DNA from: Streptomyces sp. NRRL F-4489
Lineage (GTDB): Bacteria; Actinomycetota; Actinomycetes; Streptomycetales; Streptomycetaceae
Direction of reading: 5' to 3'
NCBI RefSeq assembly: GCF_001509485.1
Contig: NZ_LLZI01000112.1
Coordinates: forward strand, 1-64,000
DNA: 64,000 bases
Shown in pieces: positions 31,745 through 40,320 of the stretch (within the stretch, counting starts at the first letter, position 1; each line of letters starts with the position of its first letter). The notes beneath the pieces are model-generated. The model was not told the origin of the DNA and did not search any database. It saw only the letters and a list, made by a program, of their open reading frames with translations. Made by a program: the position numbers and the translations under genes.

Positions 31745-32668
31745 TCAGGGCCGGATGTCCGCGGCCGCCGCGCGCAGGTGGCGCAGCAGCAACCGGGCGG
31801 TCAGGGTGAGCGGGCGGTCCGCGGGCAGGGTCACGCCGACGGTCTGGCCCATCATCTCCAGGGCGGTCGGCAGCATCGCGAGCCGGTCGTCCCCGCGGGC
31901 CACCAGCTCGGGCAGGGCCGCGACCATGTCGGTCTCCAGCAGCAGGGTGCGCAGGGTGAGGATCGAGGTGCACTCGACGCGGTCCTCGGGCAGGGACAGG
32001 CCGCGGCGCCACAGGGCCTCCTCCAGCTCGTGCCGCAGCGCGGTCTGCGGGACGGGGACGACCCACGGGTAGGCCAGGAGGTCTTCGAGGGCGGGGTCGC
32101 CGAGGGTGTGGGCGGGGTGGCCGGCGCGGGTGACGAGCCGGATGGACTCGCGGCACAGGGTGTGCTGGGTGACGCGGGTGTCCGGTGAGGGAAGCAGCCG
32201 GCCGAGGGTGAAGTCGACATCCCCGGCGAGGAGTTCGGCCTCCAGGAGGTCCGGGGTCGCCTCGCGGACGACGACCGTGACCCGGGGCCGTTCCGCCTTC
32301 AGCGCGGCGATCGCCCGGGGCAGCAGCACATTGGTACCGGCCAGGTGCGCGCCGACGGTGACCGTGCCCACCTGCCCGTCGGCGAGTTCGGCCAGGTGCC
32401 GGCCCGCCTGGCGGAGTTCGGCCAGGACCCGGCGGGCGTGGGCGGCGAAGGCGCGGCCGTAGACCGTGGGTGTCATCCCGCGCGGGCCGCGTTCGAAGAG
32501 TTCGACGCCGAGCAGGGTCTCCAGTTCGCGCAGGGTGCGGGTCAGGGCGGGCTGGGTGACGTGCAGATGCTCCGCCGCGCGCAGCAGGCTGCCGTGGTCG
32601 GCGAGGGCGGTGAGCAGGACGAGGTGGCGCAGTTTGAGGCGGCCGTTGAGCAGATCGTCGGGGTTCAT
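31745..32668 (-). CDS. LysR family regulator of the 3-hydroxyanthranilate operon
   Basis: A 307-residue LysR-type regulator. The winged helix is LRHLVLLTALADHGSLLRAA, HLHVTQPALTRTLRELETLLG, LFERGPRGMTPTVYG; the co-inducer domain follows (VTVGAHLAGTNVLLPRAIAAL, DFTLGRLLPSP). The TPAL/GMTPT variant and short recognition region resemble GbpR/PcaQ-type activators of aromatic catabolism. It is divergent from the eight-gene catabolic operon beginning at 32802 and a T-N11-A palindrome lies in between. A pathway intermediate is the likely co-inducer. Confidence 0.9.
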   Translation of the reverse strand: MNPDDLLNGRLKLRHLVLLTALADHGSLLRAAEHLHVTQPALTRTLRELETLLGVELFERGPRGMTPTVYGRAFAAHARRVLAELRQAGRHLAELADGQVGTVTVGAHLAGTNVLLPRAIAALKAERPRVTVVVREATPDLLEAELLAGDVDFTLGRLLPSPDTRVTQHTLCRESIRLVTRAGHPAHTLGDPALEDLLAYPWVVPVPQTALRHELEEALWRRGLSLPEDRVECTSILTLRTLLLETDMVAALPELVARGDDRLAMLPTALEMMGQTVGVTLPADRPLTLTARLLLRHLRAAAADIRP

Positions 32669-32697
32669 CGGGTCCTTCCTCGGGCCGGACCAGCGGC

Positions 32698-32714
32698 TAT
32701 GCCGTGATGGCATA
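32698..32714. promoter_or_regulatory. LysR-type binding box
   Basis: TATGCCGTGATGGCATA is a perfect dyad (six-base arms, five-base centre) that contains a T-N11-A core, the classic LysR recognition pattern. It lies 30 bases upstream of lysR and 88 bases upstream of the catabolic operon, with two more GGCAT half-sites at 32730-32745 that may be the activation site. Confidence 0.65.
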
Positions 32715-32801
32715 CCGGCGAGCAGGATAGGCATTATTCAGGCATGGCTCGGACCGCCAGGATCGCCGTACGCACGGCGGAAGTTCTGGGAGGTCATCGG
32801 T

Positions 32802-34286
32802 ATGAGCCAGGCACGGCCCGCGCATCCGGGCCCGCGCCACTGGGCGCACTACATCGGCGGACGGTTCGAGGAGGCGGGAGAGCGCTTCCCGCTCGTCCAT
32901 CCCGTGGACGGCACGGTGCTCGGCACGGTCCCCGAGGCGGACGCCGGGACGGTCGACCGCGCGGTCCGGGCGGCGCGGGCCGCGCTCGACGGGCCGTGGG
33001 GCGCCGCCACGGTGGAGGAGCGCTGCCGGGTGCTGCGGCGGGTCGCGGACGGGATGGCGGCGCGGTTCGAGGAGTTCGTCGCCGCCGAGGTGGCGGATAC
33101 CGGGAAGCCGGCGGCGCTGGCGCGCGAGGTGGACATCCCGCGCGGGATCGCCAACTTCCGCGCCTACGCGGACCTGGTGTGGGGCCGCCCGGAGCGATCG
33201 TTCGCCACTCCGACGCCGGACGGCGCGGGCGCGCTGAACTACACGGTGCGCCGCCCCCTGGGCGTGGTGGCCGTGGTCTCGCCCTGGAACCTGCCGCTGC
33301 TCCTGCTGACGTGGAAGGTCGCCCCGGCGCTGGCGGCCGGCAACACGGTGGTGGCCAAGCCGTCCGAGCTGACACCCTCGACGGCGACGCTGCTGGCCGA
33401 GGTGATGGACGCGGCGGGGGTGCCGGCGGGCGTGTTCAACCTCGTCCACGGCTTCGGCGAGAACAGCGCGGGCGCGCACCTGACCGCCCACCCGGGCGTG
33501 GACGCGATCGCCTTCACCGGCGAATCGCGCACCGGCACCGCCATCATGCACGCGGCGGCCGCCCGGCTCGCCCCGGTCTCATTCGAACTGGGCGGGAAGA
33601 ACCCGGCGCTGGTCTTCGCCGATGCCGACTTCGAGCAGGCCGTGGAGGGCACGGTCCGCTCGGTGTTCACCAACGCCGGGCAGGTGTGCCTGTGCACGGA
33701 GCGGGTCTACGTCGAGCGCAGCGTGTTCGGCGACTTCGTCGACGCGCTGGCCGAACGGGCCCGTGGGCTGCGCCTGGGCGGTCCGTACGACGGCGCCACC
33801 GAGATGGGGCCGCTGATCTCGGCCGAGCACCGCGACAAGGTGCTGGGGTACTACAGGATGGCCGAGCAGCAGGGCGCCACGGTCCACGCCGGCGGCGGCC
33901 TCCCGCCCTTCGGCGACGCGCGCGACCGGGGCTTCTTCGTGGAGCCGACGGTGCTGACCGGCCTGCCGGAGGACGCCCGTCCGGTCCGCGAGGAGATCTT
34001 CGGCCCGGTCTGCCATATCGCGCCGTTCGACGACGAGGCGGAGGCGCTGCGGCTGGCCAACGACAGCCCCTACGGCCTGGCGGCCACGGTCTGGACCACC
34101 TCGCTGTCCCGCGCCCACCGCGTGGCGCCCCGGCTGCGGACCGGTATCGCGTGGGTCAACTGCTGGAACCTGCGCGATCTGCGGACGCCGTTCGGCGGCG
34201 TCAAGGCGTCGGGCATCGGCCGCGAGGGCGGCGAGCACTCCCTGGACTTCTTCTCCGAACCCCTGAATGTGTGCGTGAAGCTGTGA
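32802..34286 (+). CDS. 2-aminomuconate 6-semialdehyde dehydrogenase
   Basis: A 494-residue NAD-dependent aldehyde dehydrogenase. NAD-site and active-site motifs are [47 protein letters not shown] (general base Glu) and [13 protein letters not shown] (nucleophile C296). Its closest class is the 2-hydroxymuconate/2-aminomuconate semialdehyde dehydrogenases. Because the operon also encodes 3-hydroxyanthranilate dioxygenase and the ACMS decarboxylase, the aminomuconate semialdehyde is the likely substrate, giving 2-aminomuconate. First gene of the operon; its stop overlaps the next start (GTGA). Confidence 0.9.
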   Translation: MSQARPAHPGPRHWAHYIGGRFEEAGERFPLVHPVDGTVLGTVPEADAGTVDRAVRAARAALDGPWGAATVEERCRVLRRVADGMAARFEEFVAAEVADTGKPAALAREVDIPRGIANFRAYADLVWGRPERSFATPTPDGAGALNYTVRRPLGVVAVVSPWNLPLLLLTWKVAPALAAGNTVVAKPSELTPSTATLLAEVMDAAGVPAGVFNLVHGFGENSAGAHLTAHPGVDAIAFTGESRTGTAIMHAAAARLAPVSFELGGKNPALVFADADFEQAVEGTVRSVFTNAGQVCLCTERVYVERSVFGDFVDALAERARGLRLGGPYDGATEMGPLISAEHRDKVLGYYRMAEQQGATVHAGGGLPPFGDARDRGFFVEPTVLTGLPEDARPVREEIFGPVCHIAPFDDEAEALRLANDSPYGLAATVWTTSLSRAHRVAPRLRTGIAWVNCWNLRDLRTPFGGVKASGIGREGGEHSLDFFSEPLNVCVKL

Positions 34287-35077
34287 CCACCGATGCGATC
34301 ACGCGGGCGGCCGACCGGCTCGCCCGCGCCCACGAGGACGGCGTCCCGGTGGCGCCGGTCCGCGATCTCGTCACGGACGTGGCGGACGCGTACGCCGTGC
34401 AGGAGCGGCTCACCGAGCGGGCGCTGGCCGCCGGCCGCCGCCTGGTGGGCCGCAAGATCGGCCTGACCTCGGCCGCCGTCCAGCGCCAACTGGGCGTCGA
34501 CTCCCCGGACTTCGGGATGCTCTTCGCCGATATGGCGGTGCCCGACGGCGCCGAGATCCCGGTTGGCGCCGTCCTCCAGCCCAGGGCGGAGGCCGAGATC
34601 GCCCTCGTCCTGGAGCACGACCTCACCCACGAGCGGCACACCGCCGCGGATCTCTTCCGCGCGGTGGCGTACGTCGTCCCGGCCATCGAGATCGTCGGCA
34701 GCCGGATCCGCGACTGGGACATCCAGCTGGTCGACACCATCGCCGACAACGCCTCCTGCGGCCGCTACGTTCTGGGCGGCACGCCCGTACCGCTGGTGCG
34801 CGCCGGGGACCTGCGGGCGGCCGGCATGGTCATGGAGCGCCGCGGCGAACAGGTCTCCACCGGCACCGGGGCCGCCTGCCTGGGCCATCCGCTGCACGCC
34901 GCGCTGTGGCTCGCCGACACCCTCGTCCGCGTCGGCCGCCCGCTGCGCGCCGGCGACACCGTCCTGACCGGGGCGCTCGGCCCGATGGTGCCGGTGGCGC
35001 CCGGGGACGTCCTGGAGGCGCGGATCGAGGGGCTGGGCGGCGTGCGCGCCGCCTTCGCCCGGGAGGAGGAGCGGTGA
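34283..35077 (+). CDS. 2-keto-4-pentenoate hydratase (2-oxopent-4-enoate hydratase)
   Basis: A 264-residue enzyme of the fumarylacetoacetase-related hydratase/decarboxylase family. Characteristic text is [46 protein letters not shown] and [16 protein letters not shown], matching MhpD/DmpE. It adds water to 2-hydroxypenta-2,4-dienoate to give 4-hydroxy-2-oxovalerate; it normally forms a complex with the decarboxylase encoded next. Mg2+ is bound by the Glu residues of the EAEIA segment. GTG 34283 overlaps the previous stop and its own stop overlaps the next start. Confidence 0.9.
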   Translation: MTTDAITRAADRLARAHEDGVPVAPVRDLVTDVADAYAVQERLTERALAAGRRLVGRKIGLTSAAVQRQLGVDSPDFGMLFADMAVPDGAEIPVGAVLQPRAEAEIALVLEHDLTHERHTAADLFRAVAYVVPAIEIVGSRIRDWDIQLVDTIADNASCGRYVLGGTPVPLVRAGDLRAAGMVMERRGEQVSTGTGAACLGHPLHAALWLADTLVRVGRPLRAGDTVLTGALGPMVPVAPGDVLEARIEGLGGVRAAFAREEER

Positions 35078-35895
35078 CCGGCCCGACCACCGACATCCTG
35101 GCCGCCGCCCGCGCCCTGGACCAGGCGGCGCTGGACGGTCGGCCCGTTCCCCAACTCACCGATACCGCCCCGCTGGACGTGGCGACGGCCTACGCCGTGC
35201 AGCGCGCGCTGCTGGAACGGCGCCTGGCCCGCGGCGAGCGCCCGGCCGGGGTGAAGATGGGCTTCACCAGCGCGGCGAAAATGCGCCAGATGGGCGTCGG
35301 CGACGTCATCTGGGGCCGGCTCACGGACGCGATGCGGATCGCCGACGGCGCCACGCTCGACCTGTCCGGTTTCGTCCACCCGCGGGTCGAGCCGGAGGTC
35401 GCGTTCCTGCTGGGCCGCCCGCTGGCCGGGGCGGTGAGCGGCGCGGAGGCTGCCCGGGCCGTCGCCGCGGTCGCCCCGGCGTACGAGGTCATCGACTCCC
35501 GCTACGAGGGGTTCCGCTTCTCGCTGCCGGATGTCATCGCCGACAACACCTCCGCCGCCGCGTTCGGCGTGGGTCTGTGGCGGGACACCGACCGGTTCGA
35601 TCCGGTGGCCGGGCTCGCCAACCTCGGGATGGCGCTGGAGGTGGACGGCCGCCCCGCCGAGACCGGCAGCTCCGCCGCGATCCTCGGGCACCCGCTGCGG
35701 TCGCTGGTCGCCGCGGCCCGGCTGGCCGCCGACGCGGGCCTGGTCCTGGAGGCCGGCTGGATCGTGCTGGCCGGCGCCGCCACCGCCGCCGTCCCGCTGG
35801 AGCCCGGCCGCCATCTGCGCGTCACGGCCGGCGCCCTCGGCCGCGTCGAGGTCACCACCGGACGGGCCGCGCCCGCCGCGAAGGGAGAGCGCTGA
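35074..35895 (+). CDS. 4-oxalocrotonate decarboxylase
   Basis: A 273-residue paralogue of the preceding hydratase. [29 protein letters not shown] and [16 protein letters not shown] identify the decarboxylase branch (DmpH-like), which converts 4-oxalocrotonate to 2-hydroxypenta-2,4-dienoate and passes it to the hydratase. It carries [22 protein letters not shown], common to both enzymes. GTG 35074 overlaps the upstream stop (GTGA) and the stop overlaps the next ATG (TGATG), so subunit levels are coupled. Confidence 0.9.
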   Translation: MTGPTTDILAAARALDQAALDGRPVPQLTDTAPLDVATAYAVQRALLERRLARGERPAGVKMGFTSAAKMRQMGVGDVIWGRLTDAMRIADGATLDLSGFVHPRVEPEVAFLLGRPLAGAVSGAEAARAVAAVAPAYEVIDSRYEGFRFSLPDVIADNTSAAAFGVGLWRDTDRFDPVAGLANLGMALEVDGRPAETGSSAAILGHPLRSLVAAARLAADAGLVLEAGWIVLAGAATAAVPLEPGRHLRVTAGALGRVEVTTGRAAPAAKGER

Positions 35896-36335
35896 TGACC
35901 GCACCGGACCGCACCGCGCTGACCGTGGCCGGCCAGGCCCGCCCCCGGGGCCGCTTCCCGCACCTGCGGCGGGCGGGCGACTTCGTCTACGTCTCCGGTA
36001 CCAGCTCGCGCCGCCCCGACAACACCTTCGAGGGCGTCGAGGTGGACGAACTGGGCACCACCCGCCTGGACATCCGCGCCCAGACCCGCGCGGTCCTCGC
36101 CAATATCGGCACGGTGCTCGCCGCCGCCGGCGGCAGCCTCGCCGACGTCGTCAACGTCACGGCGTACCTGGTGAACATGAACGACTTCGGCGGCTACAAC
36201 GAGGTCTACGCCGAGCACTTCGACGAGCACGGCCCCGCCCGGACGACCGTCGCCGTCCACCAACTCCCCCATCCGCACCTGCTGATCGAGATCGCCTGTG
36301 TGGCGTATCTGCCCCGGCCCGCGCACGAGGAGTGA
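35895..36335 (+). CDS. 2-aminomuconate deaminase (RidA family)
   Basis: A 146-residue YjgF/YER057c/UK114 (RidA) family protein with [41 protein letters not shown] and [20 protein letters not shown]. In 2-nitrobenzoate and 3-hydroxyanthranilate pathways a member of this family deaminates 2-aminomuconate to 4-oxalocrotonate. Generic RidA proteins remove reactive enamines, but position inside this operon makes the specific deaminase role most likely. ATG 35895 shares its A with the previous stop. Confidence 0.87.
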   Translation: MTAPDRTALTVAGQARPRGRFPHLRRAGDFVYVSGTSSRRPDNTFEGVEVDELGTTRLDIRAQTRAVLANIGTVLAAAGGSLADVVNVTAYLVNMNDFGGYNEVYAEHFDEHGPARTTVAVHQLPHPHLLIEIACVAYLPRPAHEE

Positions 36336-36340
36336 GAGCC

Positions 36341-36922
36341 ATGGTGTCCAAGAAGACCCTCAAACCGTTCAACTTCCAGCGGTGGATCAGCGACCACCAG
36401 GACCTGCTGAGGCCCCCGGTCGGCAACGTCCAGGTCTGGGAGGACGGCGAGCTGATGGTGACCGTCGTCGGCGGCCCCAACCAGCGCACCGACTTCCACG
36501 ACGACCCGGTGGAGGAGTTCTTCCACCAGCTCAAGGGCGACATGGTGCTGCGGGTGATGGAGGAGGAGGGCGCGCCGCCCACCGACATCCCGATCCGCGA
36601 GGGCGAGGTGCTGCTGCTGCCCGCGCACGTCCGGCACTCGCCGCAGCGCCCGGAGCCCGGCAGTATCGGCCTGGTCGTGGAGCCCGCCCGGCCGGTAGGT
36701 GAGCGGGACGCGTTCGAGTGGTACTGCGTGCGCTGCCACCGCCTGGTGCACCGCGCCGAGGTGCGCCTGTCCTCGATCGTCACGGACCTGCCGCCGGTCT
36801 TCGCCGCCTTCCACGGCGACGCCGCGGCCCGCGCCTGCGGGCACTGCGGTGCCGTGCACCCCGGCAAGGAATGGCCGGACGACCTGCGCCCGGTGACCCG
36901 GCAGACCGGCGGCGCCCGGTGA
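36341..36922 (+). CDS. 3-hydroxyanthranilate 3,4-dioxygenase
   Basis: A 193-residue cupin-fold non-haem Fe(II) extradiol dioxygenase that opens 3-hydroxyanthranilate to 2-amino-3-carboxymuconate semialdehyde. Iron ligands H53, E59 and H96 and substrate arginines R49 and R98 are in [19 protein letters not shown] and [14 protein letters not shown]-terminal rubredoxin-like site is present (C129/C132 and C166/C169), as in bacterial homodimeric enzymes. The ATG at 36341 is five bases after the previous stop. This is the ring-cleavage step that defines the operon. Confidence 0.95.
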   Translation: MVSKKTLKPFNFQRWISDHQDLLRPPVGNVQVWEDGELMVTVVGGPNQRTDFHDDPVEEFFHQLKGDMVLRVMEEEGAPPTDIPIREGEVLLLPAHVRHSPQRPEPGSIGLVVEPARPVGERDAFEWYCVRCHRLVHRAEVRLSSIVTDLPPVFAAFHGDAAARACGHCGAVHPGKEWPDDLRPVTRQTGGAR

Positions 36923-36959
36923 CCGCCGCACCCCGCCCCGCGGAACGAACGGAGTACCC

Positions 36960-37985
36960 GTGACCGTCGTCGACGTCCACGCCCATGTCTTCCCCCGCGT
37001 CTCGCGCGCCGAGTCCCGCATCCTGCACCCCGAGGACGGCCCGTGGCTGCGGGAGGACGGCGGCGGCGCCGGGATGATGATGAGCGGGACCACCGCGTAC
37101 CGGCCGGTGGGCCAGGAGTTGTGGGACCCCGAACCGCGCCTGCGGCAGATGGACCGCCAGGGTGTCGACATCCAGGTGGTGTCCTCGACCCCGCTGATGT
37201 TCGGTTACGCCGCCGACCCCGGGCGCGCCACGCAGTGGTGCGAGCTGGTCAACGACCGGGTGCTTCAGCTGTGCGCGCACGCCCCGGACCGGCTCGTCCC
37301 GCTGTGCCAAGTCCCGTTGCAGGATACGGAGTTGGCGTGCGCGGAGGTGAGCCGGGCGATGGCCGCGGGCCACGCCGGGGTGCATCTGGGCAACCACGTG
37401 GGCGACCGAGGCCTGGACGACGGCCCGATCCGCGAGTTCCTGGCGCACTGCGCCCACGAGAACGCGCCGGTGTTCGTCCACCCCTGGGACATGCTCGCCC
37501 CCGAGCGGATGCCCCGCTACATGCTGCCCTGGCTCGTCGGCATGGCGGCCGAGACCCAGCTGACCCTCCTCGGCCTGTGCCTGTCGGGCGCCTTCGAGCA
37601 GCTCCCGGAGAGCCTGCGGCTGTGCTTCGCGCACGGCGGCGGCAGCTTCCCGTACCTGCTCGGCCGGGCCGACAACGCCTGGCACCGCCGCGATCTGGTG
37701 CGCGCCGACTCCCCACGGCCGCCGTCCGCCTACCTCGACCGCTTCCACCTGGACTCTGCCGTGTTCGACCCGCGGGCCTTCCGGCTCCTGGTCGAGGTGA
37801 TGGGCCCGGAGCGGATCATGCTGGGCACGGACTACCCGTTCCCGCTGGGCGAGGAGCGGCACGGCGCCCTCGTCCGCGACAGCCACCTCACCCCGGCCGA
37901 ACGCGCCCTGGTCCTCGGCGGCAACGCGCTGCGGTTCTTCGGCCTGGACGCCCCGCGCCACGACTCCACGGAGGCACCGCGATGA
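36960..37985 (+). CDS. 2-amino-3-carboxymuconate-6-semialdehyde decarboxylase
   Basis: A 341-residue amidohydrolase-2 enzyme (ACMSD). The zinc-binding HxH is DVHAHVFPR (H7, H9); later ligands are in [22 protein letters not shown] and [29 protein letters not shown] is typical of ACMSD. It decarboxylates the unstable ring-opening product to 2-aminomuconate semialdehyde, diverting it from spontaneous quinolinate formation. GTG 36960 lies 37 bases after the dioxygenase stop; the stop overlaps the following ATG (ATGA). Confidence 0.93.
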   Translation: MTVVDVHAHVFPRVSRAESRILHPEDGPWLREDGGGAGMMMSGTTAYRPVGQELWDPEPRLRQMDRQGVDIQVVSSTPLMFGYAADPGRATQWCELVNDRVLQLCAHAPDRLVPLCQVPLQDTELACAEVSRAMAAGHAGVHLGNHVGDRGLDDGPIREFLAHCAHENAPVFVHPWDMLAPERMPRYMLPWLVGMAAETQLTLLGLCLSGAFEQLPESLRLCFAHGGGSFPYLLGRADNAWHRRDLVRADSPRPPSAYLDRFHLDSAVFDPRAFRLLVEVMGPERIMLGTDYPFPLGEERHGALVRDSHLTPAERALVLGGNALRFFGLDAPRHDSTEAPR

Positions 37986-38926
37986 GTACGACGAAGGTCG
38001 CCGTCATCGGATCCGGCAACATCGGAACCGATCTGCTGATCAAGATCCGGCGGTTGTCGGACCGGCTGGAGACGGCCGTGCTGGCCGGGATCGACCCGGA
38101 CTCCGACGGCCTGGCCCGCGCCCGCCGGCTGGGCATCGCCACCACGGCCGGGGGCATCGACGGGCTGCTGGCCATGGACGAATTCGCCGAGGTGGAGCTC
38201 GTCTTCGACGCCACCTCGGCGCGCGCCCACCACCACCACGACGCCGTGCTGCGCCGGCACGGCCGCCGGGTCGTGGACCTCACCCCGGCGGCGCTCGGCC
38301 CATACGTCGTCCCGCCGGTGAACCTCGGCGCGCACCTGGACGCGCCCAACGTCAACATGGTCACCTGCGGCGGCCAGGCGACCATCCCCGTCGTCGCCGC
38401 CGTGTCCTCGGTGACGCCGGTGCACTACGCGGAGATCGTGGCGTCCATCGCCTCCCGCTCCGCCGGGCCGGGCACCCGCGCCAACATCGACGAGTTCACC
38501 GAGACCACCGCCCGCGCCCTCGAGCGGGTCGGCGGCGCGGCCCGCGGCAAGGCGGTGATCGTCCTCAACCCCGCCGAACCCCCGCTCATCATGCGGGACA
38601 CCGTGCACTGCCTGGTCGGTGACTGCGACGAGGCCGCCGTCACCGCGGCCGTCCACACCATGGCGGAACGGGTCCGGGAGTACGTGCCCGGCTACCGCCT
38701 CAATCAGCGCGTCCAGTTCCAGCCGGTCCGCGCGGACGATCCGCTGCGGCGCCTGGCGCCGGCCGGCGCGGGCCCTCTCACGCAGGTGTCCACCTTCCTC
38801 GAAGTGGCGGGCGCCGCGCACTACTTGCCCGCGTACGCCGGCAACCTCGACATCATGACCTCGGCCGCCCTGCGCACCGCCGAACGCCTGGCCCGACCGC
38901 TCCCCCAGGAGGCCGCTGCCCGATGA
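37982..38926 (+). CDS. Acetaldehyde dehydrogenase (acylating)
   Basis: A 314-residue NAD- and CoA-dependent enzyme converting acetaldehyde to acetyl-CoA. Landmarks: [17 protein letters not shown] (NAD fold), [29 protein letters not shown] and [15 protein letters not shown], where the Cys is the thiohemiacetal nucleophile. DmpF/MhpF enzymes work as a channelled complex with the aldolase, which is encoded next with a four-base overlap. The length is normal for the family. Confidence 0.94.
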   Translation: MSTTKVAVIGSGNIGTDLLIKIRRLSDRLETAVLAGIDPDSDGLARARRLGIATTAGGIDGLLAMDEFAEVELVFDATSARAHHHHDAVLRRHGRRVVDLTPAALGPYVVPPVNLGAHLDAPNVNMVTCGGQATIPVVAAVSSVTPVHYAEIVASIASRSAGPGTRANIDEFTETTARALERVGGAARGKAVIVLNPAEPPLIMRDTVHCLVGDCDEAAVTAAVHTMAERVREYVPGYRLNQRVQFQPVRADDPLRRLAPAGAGPLTQVSTFLEVAGAAHYLPAYAGNLDIMTSAALRTAERLARPLPQEAAAR

Positions 38927-39957
38927 CCGCCACCCCGGCCCTGTACCTCCAGGACGTCACCCTGCGGGACGGTATGCACGCCGTCCGCCACCGCTACACC
39001 ACCGACCAGGCCCGCACCATCGCCGCGGCCCTGGACGCGGCCGGTGTCGCGGCCGTCGAAGTCGCCCACGGCGACGGCCTGTCCGGCTCCAGCATCACCT
39101 ACGGCATCGGCGCCCACACCGACTGGGAGTGGATCGAGGCGGTCGCCGGCAGCCTTGGCCGCGCCGTCCCCACCACCCTGCTCCTCCCCGGCATCGGCAC
39201 CGTCCGCGACCTCCGGCGCGCCCACGCGCTCGGCGTCCGCTCGGTGCGGGTCGCCACCCACTGCACCGAGGCCGATGTCGCCGCCCAGCACATCGCCGCC
39301 GCCCGCGAGCTGGGCATGGACGTCGCCGGTTTCCTGATGATGTCCCATATGGCCGGGCCCGCCGAACTGGCCCGGCAGGCCCGGCTCATGGAGTCCTACG
39401 GCGCGCACTGCGTCTACGTCACCGACTCCGGCGGCCGGCTCACCATGGACGGCGTACGGGACCGGGTCCGCGCCTACCGGGACGTGCTCGATCCGGCCAC
39501 GGAAATCGGTGTGCACGCCCATCACAATCTCGGTCTGGGCGTGGCGAATTCGGTGGTCGCGGTGGAAAGCGGCGCGCTGCGCGTGGACGCCTCGCTGGCC
39601 GGGCAGGGGGCCGGGGCCGGAAACTGCCCGCTGGAGGCGTTCATCGCCGTCGCCGATCTGATGGGCTGGCGGCACGGCTGCGCTCTCTTTCCGCTGATGG
39701 ACGCCGCCGACGACCTCGTCCGCCCGCTCCAGGACCGTCCCGTCCGCGTGGACCGGGAAACCCTCACCCTCGGGTACGCCGGCGTGTATTCCAGCTTTCT
39801 GCGGCACGCCGAGGCCGCCGCCGCACGCCATGGCCTGGACACCCGCGCGGTCTTGGTCGAGGTCGGCCGGCGCGCGCTGGTCGGCGGCCAGGAGGACATG
39901 ATCACCGACATCGCCCTCGACCTGGCGCATTCCGATGAGAACCGTGCGAACCCGTGA
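38923..39957 (+). CDS. 4-hydroxy-2-oxovalerate aldolase
   Basis: A 344-residue class II, Mn2+-dependent aldolase splitting 4-hydroxy-2-oxovalerate to pyruvate and acetaldehyde. The DRE-TIM fold signatures are [18 protein letters not shown] (catalytic Arg and metal Asp), [13 protein letters not shown] and [20 protein letters not shown] (metal His pair). The C-terminal helical domain ([20 protein letters not shown]) docks the dehydrogenase and forms the acetaldehyde channel. It is the last gene of the operon. Confidence 0.95.
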   Translation: MTATPALYLQDVTLRDGMHAVRHRYTTDQARTIAAALDAAGVAAVEVAHGDGLSGSSITYGIGAHTDWEWIEAVAGSLGRAVPTTLLLPGIGTVRDLRRAHALGVRSVRVATHCTEADVAAQHIAAARELGMDVAGFLMMSHMAGPAELARQARLMESYGAHCVYVTDSGGRLTMDGVRDRVRAYRDVLDPATEIGVHAHHNLGLGVANSVVAVESGALRVDASLAGQGAGAGNCPLEAFIAVADLMGWRHGCALFPLMDAADDLVRPLQDRPVRVDRETLTLGYAGVYSSFLRHAEAAAARHGLDTRAVLVEVGRRALVGGQEDMITDIALDLAHSDENRANP

Positions 39958-40014
39958 GAACCGTGCGGGCCGTTTTCCTCCTCCGTTCCGGAATCGGGGA
40001 ATTGCGGTCACCTT

Positions 40015-40029
40015 TCCCCGGGCGGGGAA
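40015..40029. terminator. Possible operon-end hairpin
   Basis: TTCCCC (40015-40020) and GGGGAA (40024-40029) form a short hairpin 58 bases after the aldolase stop and before the AT-rich lasso promoter region. The stem is short, so partial read-through into the lasso cluster is possible. Confidence 0.4.
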
Positions 40030-40079
40030 GAATGAATAAGCACACCTGGCGCGAATCCCCCTTCATATCTTCCCATTAT

Positions 40080-40097
40080 TTAACTCACACGAGTTAA
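40080..40097. promoter_or_regulatory. Palindrome in the lasso cluster promoter region
   Basis: TTAACTCACACGAGTTAA has perfect seven-base arms around ACAC. It lies in the only strongly AT-rich stretch of this area (40050-40105), 80-97 bases upstream of the lasso precursor start, where an operator or core promoter is expected. No regulator gene is in the cluster. Confidence 0.5.
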
Positions 40098-40176
40098 TTG
40101 CCGTGTGTCGCATTGTCGCGCGGGCATCCCGATTTCGCACAGAGTCATGAAGAGTCACCGAAAGAGGGGAGGAACT

Positions 40177-40320
40177 GTGCGCGAGGAGAGGGACATCGAG
40201 CAGGTCGAGGTCTACGAGCCGCCGGTGCTGGAGGAGGCCGGCGGGTTCACCGAGAAGACCGAGGGATTCCGCGGCCACCACTGGGACGGCTGGGCCGGCT
40301 TCGGCCACAAGTGGTGGTGA
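40177..40320 (+). CDS. lasA: Lasso peptide precursor
   Basis: A 47-residue precursor. The leader (residues 1-29) has the RRE-binding pattern YxxPxLxxxG (Y13, P16, L18, G22) and threonine at position -2 (T28), the leader peptidase signature. The predicted core is GFRGHHWDGWAGFGHKWW (residues 30-47, bases 40264-40317): Gly1 would be joined to Asp8 in an eight-membered macrolactam ring, leaving a ten-residue loop and tail ending Trp-Trp. Four Trp and three His residues and no Cys make it an unusual class II lasso peptide. GTG 40177 is preceded by GGGAGGAACT, which decides the start over ATG 40147. Confidence 0.92.
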   Translation: MREERDIEQVEVYEPPVLEEAGGFTEKTEGFRGHHWDGWAGFGHKWW

